Positions 56,722-64,000 of a stretch of DNA of 64,000 nt are shown here, in pieces. Location: NCBI GenBank assembly GCA_030018495.1, contig JASEFS010000012.1:1-64000 (forward strand). Direction: 5' to 3'. How positions within the stretch are numbered: position 1 is the stretch's first letter; every line of letters starts with the position of its first letter. The stretch comes from Deltaproteobacteria bacterium (GTDB lineage: Bacteria; Desulfobacterota; Desulfobaccia; Desulfobaccales; 0-14-0-80-60-11). The notes under the pieces are model-generated. The model worked only from the letters and a program-made list of their open reading frames with translations, was not told the origin of the DNA and made no database searches. A program made the position numbers and the translations under genes.

Positions 56722-57882
56722 ATGGCCTGGAAAATTCCTTTAGCTGATGTGAGATTCGGCCCCGAGGAACTCGAGGCGGTAAACCAGGTAATAGCATCTG
56801 GTTGGCTTTCTCAAGGTCCGGTGGTGCAGAGCTTTGAGGCGGCCTTCGCCCGATTTATCGGCGCCAAATATGCCTTTGCCGTGGCCAACGGCACGGCCGC
56901 CCTCCATCTGGCCTGCCAGGCCCTGGAACTGGGCCCCGGAGACGAAGTGCTCTGTCCGGCCCTGACGTTTGTGGCCAGTGCCAATGCTATTCTTTACACG
57001 GGGGCGAGGCCGGCCTTTGTGGACATCAAGGGCCCGCACGATCTCAACCTCTGTGTCAAGGATGCCGAGCAAAAGATAACTCCCCGGACCAAAGCTGTTA
57101 TGGTGGTGCATTATGCCGGATTTCCGGCGGATATGGCAGCCGTTCAGGAATTAGCCGGCCGGCATGGGTTGTGTATTATTGAGGACTGTGCGCATGCTCC
57201 CGGCGCATGCCATGCGGACCTGCCCGGCGCTCCCAAAGTCGGCACCCGGGGGACCGTTGCGTGTTTCAGTTTTTTTTCCAACAAGAATATGACCACCGGC
57301 GAGGGCGGCATGGTGGTCACTGATGATGAGGGATTGGCTGAACGGCTGCGCATCGCCCGTTCCCACGGCATGACGAGCCTCACCTGGGATCGATACCTCG
57401 GACATAACTTCAGCTATGACGTGGTGGCGCAGGGCTATAACTATCGCCTGGATGACTTGCGGGCCGCCCTGGGTCTGGTGCAGTTGGCCCGCCTGGAGGC
57501 CGCCAACCAGGAGCGCCGGCGCCTCACCCTGTTTTATCGGGAAAAATTGCAGGAATTGGGTCGGGTGGAAATACCTTTTCTGGCAGAAAAGGTGGACACC
57601 TCATCCTGCCACATTTTTCCCATACTGCTGCCGACCACTGCCGACCGCTCCCGATTCATGGCGCATTTGGCTGAATCGGGAATTCAAACAAGTATTCATT
57701 ACCCGCCTGTTCACAACTTCACTTATTACCGGCAGATATGGCCCGCCGCTTTCGACCACCGCCTGCCCAGGACGGAAGAAGTGGCCCGAAGAGAAGTCAC
57801 CTTGCCGCTCTTCCCAACCATGTCGACGGACCAGGCGGAGGAGGTAGTCAGGGGCGTTAGAGAGTTCTTTCAGAAAAGCTGA
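56722..57882 (+). CDS. DegT/DnrJ/EryC1/StrS sugar aminotransferase
   Basis: FAVANGTAALHLACQALELGPGDEVLCPALTFVASANAI; IEDCAHAPGACH; ACFSFFSNKNMTTGEGGMVVTDD. Confidence 0.95.
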   Translation: MAWKIPLADVRFGPEELEAVNQVIASGWLSQGPVVQSFEAAFARFIGAKYAFAVANGTAALHLACQALELGPGDEVLCPALTFVASANAILYTGARPAFVDIKGPHDLNLCVKDAEQKITPRTKAVMVVHYAGFPADMAAVQELAGRHGLCIIEDCAHAPGACHADLPGAPKVGTRGTVACFSFFSNKNMTTGEGGMVVTDDEGLAERLRIARSHGMTSLTWDRYLGHNFSYDVVAQGYNYRLDDLRAALGLVQLARLEAANQERRRLTLFYREKLQELGRVEIPFLAEKVDTSSCHIFPILLPTTADRSRFMAHLAESGIQTSIHYPPVHNFTYYRQIWPAAFDHRLPRTEEVARREVTLPLFPTMSTDQAEEVVRGVREFFQKS

Positions 57883-57908
57883 AGAGTTCTTTGTAAAATC
57901 AATAAAGC

Positions 57909-57945
57909 GGGGCATTTGCCGATGAGCAAATGCCCCATTTTTTTT
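57909..57945 (+). terminator. Rho-independent terminator at the end of the polysaccharide operon
   Basis: GGGGCATTTGC-CGATGA-GCAAATGCCCC followed by a T-run. Confidence 0.95.
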
Positions 57946-58028
57946 CTAAACCGAACTTGATCTTGCTCAAGCGGTCCTGCGTTCAGGCAGTCCGGCCCAC
58001 CCCGGTGATTTCTTCGCGGCCGGGGCAG

Positions 58029-59255
58029 TTATTGTAAATAATTTTCAATGGCGGTTTTCATCGGGACAAGATTGAAGCCGGGGGCGAACCAGCTCTCCCG
58101 ATGGACAATGGTACCATCCTGGCCGATAAAATAAGCGCAATTGGGCAAGTAGCCGTAAGTGCACCAAAACGGATTGTCCATTTCATCAATAAGGACCGGC
58201 GTGGTGATGGGATGCTCCGTCCGGCCGTAATGCTGGACCAGGCTCCTGGCCTGATGCACCCGCTCCTTGAAGGTTTTCGGCTGGAAGAGGGGATGGTTGC
58301 TCCATGCTCCTTCATCACCGAGATCGGTAATGATGCTAGTCGGGTATTCCCACCATTCCTTCCAGCCTGTCACGTTGCCGCCGTCCCAAGGCCAGCTTCG
58401 CTGGTAGGGGGACCGGGAGGCGTTTGGGTGGGGATCAATGACATACACCGTGAGGACGTGAATATCGTTGCCGTAAAGAGATTTCAATTCCTCTGCGGCA
58501 GCGACCCGCTGCCGGTAGGGGTTTCAGGTGAAGGCGCCGACCACCAGAAGGACCGGCTTTTCTTTAAGAAGTTCGGAAAGAGTGAATTTCTCAAGGGGTT
58601 GCGGGGCATTGCCGACCGGGTTCAGGTTCTCGGGTTTGAACCCCCAGAGGGTGAAGTCCACCGCCTTGTCGCCCGCATTGGGGCCCAGGGCGTCGAAGTC
58701 GGGGGCTTCGGGCCGCATAAAGGCGCCGCACTTAAGTTCTGAGCCGGTCTCTTCAAAACTGACGGGGGTCTGGCAGAGAAGGAAGTTTTCGAGGTGCTCG
58801 ATCGGCCTTAAAGGATTCTCATATCGGCTGGGAATCAGCAGAAATTTGGCCGATAGAAGATCCAGGTTGAATTTGTAAGAATCGGCCATGTTCAGGTTGC
58901 CGGCTCCATTGGAGACGCCCCGGCAGATGACTTCGGCCTTATTGGGGATCGTCACTTCAGGTTCCCGGCTCCAAATGAGGGCATACTCAGTGTTTGGCTC
59001 CAGGCGCTGGGCATTGAAAACAAAATCAAAGCTGGGGCCGCTCTGCTTGTATTGCAGCTTGCCCTTGGCGCCGTCAGGCACTACTGCTCCTGAGGCGTCA
59101 ATTTCGTAAAACTCCGCGAAGGCAACCTTTGATTTAGCGGCGACCTTATAACGTGAGAGAGCGAATATGGCAGAGCCCGCGGCCACGTCGGCCGGCAAGA
59201 CTCCCAAAGCAAAGGCTATGAATACGGCCAGGCAATGCGATACCAGCCTTCTCAT
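58029..59255 (-). CDS. Exported iodothyronine-deiodinase-like selenoprotein, UGA at 58526..58524 read as Sec; 408 aa
   Basis: ORFs 58524-59255 and 58029-58487 are in the same frame (1227 nt). Joined: PVLLVVGAFT(U)NPYRQRVAAAEELKSLYGNDIHVLTVYVIDPHPNA...TPVLIDEMDNPFWCTYGYLPNCAYFIGQDGTIVHRESW. Confidence 0.9.
58496..58514 (-). promoter_or_regulatory. Bacterial SECIS-like hairpin 3' of the UGA
   Basis: CGGCAGC-GGGTC-GCTGCCG, 7-bp perfect stem starting 10 nt after UGA; loop contains GGUC as in the E. coli fdhF SECIS. Confidence 0.8.
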
Positions 59256-59458
59256 TCCTTATCTCCTCTTTAAGATGGACCCTGGACAGGTTTTGGGGTA
59301 CTGGAAGATTTCGGCGCCAGGGAATCCCCGTCTTCACCCTGTGCCTGTGGCAATTAGCCTGGAGGGCGGACAACCGGGTCGTTAAGGGAAGATGTTTGAA
59401 CAAAGCCCTTCAGGTTATTCTGATAATTTTATGTTTGGTCATGGTATATGGAAGCATG

Positions 59459-59480
59459 AGGGGCTGATCGCTCAGCCCCT
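59459..59480 (-). terminator. Perfect stem-loop downstream of the Cys-rich protein gene
   Basis: AGGGGCTGA-TCGC-TCAGCCCCT; no clear U-tract. Confidence 0.45.
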
Positions 59481-59548
59481 GGAATAGAGCCAGGCGAGCC
59501 TTCAGGCAACCCTGCCGCCTGAGGCCCGAGATCGGCACCCGAGTGGGT

Positions 59549-60106
59549 TCATTTGAAGACACTGAACGTAAAAACACTCGAGGCTGTCGGGGCAGACGCA
59601 GGCGCAGCCATGTCCCCGCCGTCTTTGTCGCCGTCGTCACAAGAAGGCCATCCCCCGAAACGCCCTTCATTAAAATCGGAGAAAAAGGTGGTCCAATAAC
59701 TTGTGACCTTGGGGGGTGCATAGCCATAGAGGCCGCCCTTGTCCTCAATAAGGAAATCAACATTTCTTAGAGCGGTCTCAAGCCAGCACACTTGCTTACC
59801 GCATGCCGCATAATTAAGCTTGGCCGCGATGAACTGGTGCAGCAGTGAAATCAGGCCGTTGCCCTTGACCGGCTTTTTCAATATGTTGATCAAGTCTTCT
59901 TTGGAATAGGAAACGAAGCCGATTTCAAGGCTGTCAACAGGCCACTCCTCGGGGTGATTTTTCCAAAAGCCCTGGGTTAAAACGCAGCAGACTTCGCACT
60001 CACAGCATTCGCAACCCTCAGCATAAGTAAATGCGGCCGGTACAAGAACAACAGCGAGCATTACGAGTAAAGCAATCCACATGGTTTTTCTGGCATTCAT
60101 GGTCAA
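59549..60106 (-). CDS. Secreted Cys-rich protein with TQGFWKNHP motif
   Basis: Signal peptide; EGCECCECEVCCVLTQGFWKNHPEEWP. Confidence 0.8.
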   Translation of the reverse strand: MTMNARKTMWIALLVMLAVVLVPAAFTYAEGCECCECEVCCVLTQGFWKNHPEEWPVDSLEIGFVSYSKEDLINILKKPVKGNGLISLLHQFIAAKLNYAACGKQVCWLETALRNVDFLIEDKGGLYGYAPPKVTSYWTTFFSDFNEGRFGGWPSCDDGDKDGGDMAAPASAPTASSVFTFSVFK

Positions 60107-60672
60107 GTCTCCTTTCTCGCGTGATTAATCGCATGATCCGACTGCAAACCACAACTTAGCATAAACTTTCCTCTCTGCATGTGTTACGGACTCCACCTCC
60201 CTTCTTTTAAGCCGTCAAGTGTTTGGATAGAACATTGTTAAAGCAAAAATTATTATTCAATTTGAGGGAATTACACGATCTAGATTGTTGTTATTTTTTT
60301 AATTATTTTCAATAGAGACAAATAATCTAATTTACTAGTTATTTGTAAGTCTTTATGCTCAAATCGATTGAGTATTTTTCTCTATTCCCAAACTTGCTAT
60401 CAGGAGTTTATATTTGTTAAAAATTTCAAAATGTTTTATACAAGGTATGATATGTGACAGGCAGCGGCCTTCGAACTGCTTAACTGTCAGTTTTGCTCGG
60501 CTGCCCTCCCGCAGTCACAGGTCCGCAACAAAAATATTGCACTGTTAACCAAAACCAGGAACGTTGGACGCGTTAAGCCGGTCCTCAGTCTTGCTGCTGA
60601 TTACCTGAGTAAGGATGACTTTTGATTCTTGGCAGACTGAACAACCGGAAAAAGGAACCGAGTCGGCAACCG

Positions 60673-62037
60673 ATGAATCCGTTGATATTTCGTGAGTACG
60701 ATGTAAGGGCCCGGGTGGATGTGGATCTGGATAGTGAGGGGGTCTTTAAGTTGGGGCGGGCCCTGGGGACGTATTACCAAAAACAAGGGAAACGCCGGAT
60801 TGTGGTGGGGCGTGATTGTCGGAAGAGTTCTCCGGAATGGCGGGACCGGCTGGTGGAGGCCCTGGCGGCCAGCGGCTGCCAGGTGCTGGATGTGGGAATA
60901 TGTCCCACCCCGGTGCTTTACTTTGCCATACGCCACCTGAAGGCGGATGGGGGGGTGATTGTCACCGCCAGCCACAATCCGCCGGAATTCAACGGTTTTA
61001 AGATTTGTTGCGGGTATCAGACGATTTTCGGCGATGCCATCCAGGAACTCTACCGCCTGGCCCTGCAAGGCGACTTCGTCGCGGGCCCGGGGGAGGTAAA
61101 GGCATACAGGATTATCCCCACTTATAATGATTATCTGGTAAAAAATTTAAACATTTCCAAATCGGTGCGGCTGGCCATGGATGCGGGGCACGGCACCGCA
61201 GGGCCGGTGGCCTTGGCGTTATTCCGCCGGCTGGGCTGTGAGGTCTGGCCGCTTTATTGTGAAATGGACGGCGCGTTTCCGGCCCACCAGCCGGACCCTA
61301 CCATTGAAGCCAATCTGGTGGATTTGCAGAAGCTGGTGCGCGACCGCCGCCTGGATCTGGGCGTGGCCTATGATGGAGACGGGGACCGCTTGGGGGTGAT
61401 CGGACCGGAGGGAGAAATTATTTGGGGGGATCAGCTCATGGTGCTGTTTGCCCGAGCCATCCTGAGGCAGCACCCAGGCGCCACCATTATCGGCGAGGTC
61501 AAATGCTCTCAGCGGCTGTATGACGATATCGCGGCACACGGGGGGCGGCCCCTGATGTGGAAAACCGGGCACTCCCTGATCAAACAAAAGATGCTGGAGG
61601 AAAAGGCGCTGCTGGCGGGGGAAATGAGCGGCCACATTTTTTTTGCGGACCGCTACTTCGGGTTTGACGACGCCATTTACGCCACCGGCCGGCTATTGGA
61701 GATTGTCGCCGAGACAGGCAAGCCGTTGGGGGAGCTGCTGACAGACTTGCCGCCTGCGGTGGTGACTCCCGAAATTAGGGTGGACTGTCCGGACGAAGTG
61801 AAATTTCAGGTGGTTGAGCGAGTAAAGGCCAGGCTGGCCGGCAGGTTCCCCATGGTGGACATCGACGGCGTCCGCCTGCAGCACCCTCACGGCTGGGGCT
61901 TGGTGCGTGCTTCCAACACCCAGCCTGCACTGGTCCTGCGTTTCGAAGCGGAAACCAAGGAGCACCTGGAAGAGATCAGGAGCTTGCTGGAAGGATATAT
62001 CAGAGAAGAGCTAAGCCAGCTAGGGGGTAAGCTATGA
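60673..62037 (+). CDS. manB: Phosphomannomutase/phosphoglucomutase
   Basis: MNPLIFREYDVRARVDVD; GVIVTASHNPPEFNGFKI; GVAYDGDGDRLGVIGPEG; GEMSGHIFFADRYFGFDDAIYA. Confidence 0.95.
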   Translation: MNPLIFREYDVRARVDVDLDSEGVFKLGRALGTYYQKQGKRRIVVGRDCRKSSPEWRDRLVEALAASGCQVLDVGICPTPVLYFAIRHLKADGGVIVTASHNPPEFNGFKICCGYQTIFGDAIQELYRLALQGDFVAGPGEVKAYRIIPTYNDYLVKNLNISKSVRLAMDAGHGTAGPVALALFRRLGCEVWPLYCEMDGAFPAHQPDPTIEANLVDLQKLVRDRRLDLGVAYDGDGDRLGVIGPEGEIIWGDQLMVLFARAILRQHPGATIIGEVKCSQRLYDDIAAHGGRPLMWKTGHSLIKQKMLEEKALLAGEMSGHIFFADRYFGFDDAIYATGRLLEIVAETGKPLGELLTDLPPAVVTPEIRVDCPDEVKFQVVERVKARLAGRFPMVDIDGVRLQHPHGWGLVRASNTQPALVLRFEAETKEHLEEIRSLLEGYIREELSQLGGKL

Positions 62038-63473
62038 GTATGGCAGCCGAGCCGCTTTTTGGGGTGATATTGGCAGGGGGTTCCGGTACCCGCTTCTGGC
62101 CGCTGAGCCGTTCTCAGTATCCCAAACAGGTGTTGCGTCTCCTGGGCTCGGATTCCCTGCTCCAGAGCACCGTCGCCCGCCTGCTGCCGCGCATTCCCTT
62201 GGAGCGCCTGGCGGTGGTGACCAATGCCGCGCAGGCGGACGTTATCAGGCTGGAGCTGCACCGGCGCAACTGGCACGGAATGAATTTATGGCTGGAGCCC
62301 GAGGGCCGCAATACCGCACCCGCCGTGGCCCTGGCCGCGGCCCGGCTGGGGCCGGAAGCCGGGAAGCAAGTTATGGCCGTGTTTCCCGCGGACCACTACA
62401 TCAAAGATCAGACCAGGTTCCTGGAGGCCTTGGAGAAAGGGACGGAGCTGGCGCGGGCCGGCCACCTGGTGACCTTCGGCATCACTCCCACCCGGCCCGA
62501 TACCGGCTATGGCTACATTCAGATAGGGGAGGCCCTGGACTCCCGAAGAAGCGGCTTTCAGGCCCGCAGGTTTATTGAAAAGCCGGACCTGGAGCGGGCC
62601 AAAAGCTTTATGGCTGCGGGAGGCTATTACTGGAACAGCGGCATTTTCCTCTTCCGCCGGGACCTGCTGCTGGAGGCCATAGGCAAGTATTTGCCGGAGT
62701 TGTACGCCGCGGTGCCGATGCTCCAGGAGGCCGACCCGGAGGGCCTGGCTGATATATATCAGCGCCTGCCCAATATTTCCCTGGACCACGGCATCATGGA
62801 AAAGGCCGACAATGTCGCGGTGGTGCCGGTGGATATGGGCTGGAGCGATGTAGGCACCTGGGCGGCGCTCTACGACCTGTTTCCCAAGGACGAGCGGGGC
62901 AATATTCTCATGGGCCGGGCCCTGGACCTGGAGAGCAAAAACTCCCTGGTCTTTTCCCAGAACCGCCTGGTGGCTACCATCGGGCTGGAAGACGCCATCG
63001 TGGTGGATACGGCCGACGCCTCTTTGGTGTGCCACCGGAACCGGGCCCAGGAAGTCCGGGAGCTGGTGGCCGAACTGAAGCGCCGGGAAATGGTGGAATC
63101 GGTGCTGCATCCCACGGTGGAGCGCCCCTGGGGCCGGTATACGGTGATCGACGGCGCGCCCAATTACCAGGTGAAGCAGTTGGAAGTGGACCCGGGGCAG
63201 CGGTTGAGCCTGCAATACCACAATCACCGGGCCGAGCACTGGGTGGTGGTGCAGGGCGTGGCCCGGGTCACCATCGGCAGGGAGACCAAGGATGTCGCCA
63301 CCAACGAAAGCATATTTGTGCCTTTAAAAACTCCTCACCGCCTGGAGAACCCAGGGCAGGAGCCGCTGCGCATCATCGAAGTGCAAACGGGCGCCTATCT
63401 GGGGGAAGATGATATTGTGCGCCTGGCGGATGATTTTTGGCGGGCCGAGGGAGCTGATAAGTCGGCGGAATGA
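62034..63473 (+). CDS. manC: Mannose-1-phosphate guanylyltransferase / mannose-6-phosphate isomerase
   Basis: FGVILAGGSGTRFWPLSRSQYPKQVLRL; VERPWGRYTVIDGAPNYQVKQLEVDPGQRLSLQYHNHRAEHWVVVQGVARVTIG. Confidence 0.97.
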   Translation: MSMAAEPLFGVILAGGSGTRFWPLSRSQYPKQVLRLLGSDSLLQSTVARLLPRIPLERLAVVTNAAQADVIRLELHRRNWHGMNLWLEPEGRNTAPAVALAAARLGPEAGKQVMAVFPADHYIKDQTRFLEALEKGTELARAGHLVTFGITPTRPDTGYGYIQIGEALDSRRSGFQARRFIEKPDLERAKSFMAAGGYYWNSGIFLFRRDLLLEAIGKYLPELYAAVPMLQEADPEGLADIYQRLPNISLDHGIMEKADNVAVVPVDMGWSDVGTWAALYDLFPKDERGNILMGRALDLESKNSLVFSQNRLVATIGLEDAIVVDTADASLVCHRNRAQEVRELVAELKRREMVESVLHPTVERPWGRYTVIDGAPNYQVKQLEVDPGQRLSLQYHNHRAEHWVVVQGVARVTIGRETKDVATNESIFVPLKTPHRLENPGQEPLRIIEVQTGAYLGEDDIVRLADDFWRAEGADKSAE

Positions 63474-64000
63474 CTATGGTTCGCCGCGGGAGAGCAAATA
63501 GGACTCTTTCGAGAAATTTCTTGTTGAAAGAGAAAATCAAAGAAATTTACCTGCAATGCCGCAGGCCGGATTTGCGGCTGGTTCGGCTCATATAGCGCAA
63601 AAATTTTTTGGCAAGGTTTTTGTTAAGGATTTAATTTTCCAGCGCCTTATTTTGCCCCAGGGATAGGTCCGGGTTCATGCCAGGATTTTTCAGGGGGAGG
63701 TTTCGGGGAAGAGCAGGCCCTGAGTTGCTTTTCATTTCATTTTTAAACATAAGATTTAATTGCTTTGCCTCCGGAGGCTTTACTTTTTTTTCTGTTAACT
63801 CTTTGAGGGAGCTGACATTCTTAACATAAAACAACTTCAATTAAAAAATAAATGGAATAACCTCAGAAAGAATGTTAATAATCCTCAACAAAACATTCAT
63901 TTTGTTAAACAGACAAAGAGGAAATCATAACCCATAAAAATATATAGGTTGCTGATTTCATTAAAATATTGGTTATGGCATAGTATTTGATGTAGCAATC

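Noticed and set aside
40130-60395. Shared GAGTATTTYYCTCTATT string upstream of the 40245 regulator and near 60370
   Set aside because: A 17-mer with two mismatches is expected many times by chance between positions in 64 kb.
1-64000. CRISPR arrays, restriction-modification, toxin-antitoxin, phage or IS genes
   Set aside because: No regularly spaced short repeats, transposase/integrase motifs or defence-gene motifs were seen in the ORF track or intergenic regions.

Overview
The window looks like a chromosomal segment of a GC-rich Gram-negative anaerobe. Gene content is compatible with Desulfobacterota, but that is inference. I found no phage, IS element or CRISPR array. Left part: lpxB and a Gfo/Idh gene disrupted by repeats (276-bp tandem array, exact 340-bp duplication, in-frame repeat in lpxB), then housekeeping genes (ilvE, HD-GYP, CBS, MetE-like, FtsB-like, efp, acpS, lon, hsp20) and a partial hopanoid locus (hpnJ, radical SAM, hpnK). 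Middle: tRNA-Cys, gmd, a NarL-type kinase/regulator cluster and two inverted paralogous secreted glycosidase-like genes. Right: a ~16.7-kb polysaccharide operon running from an ops-like element before a NusG/RfaH-type gene to an intrinsic terminator, then manB/manC-type genes. The most notable result is two genes missed or split by the ORF track that read as UGA/selenocysteine proteins. One is a 71-aa UXX-type glutaredoxin-like protein (11013-11228, minus). The other is an exported iodothyronine-deiodinase-like protein (58029-59255, minus). Each has a stem-loop directly 3' of the in-frame UGA. Other leads are a cNMP-binding/rhodanese/MauE-type fusion beside the first selenoprotein, a sigma-54-like promoter with upstream palindromes, and a domain-permuted phosphoglycosyl transferase. 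All family names come from reading motifs; no searches were run.
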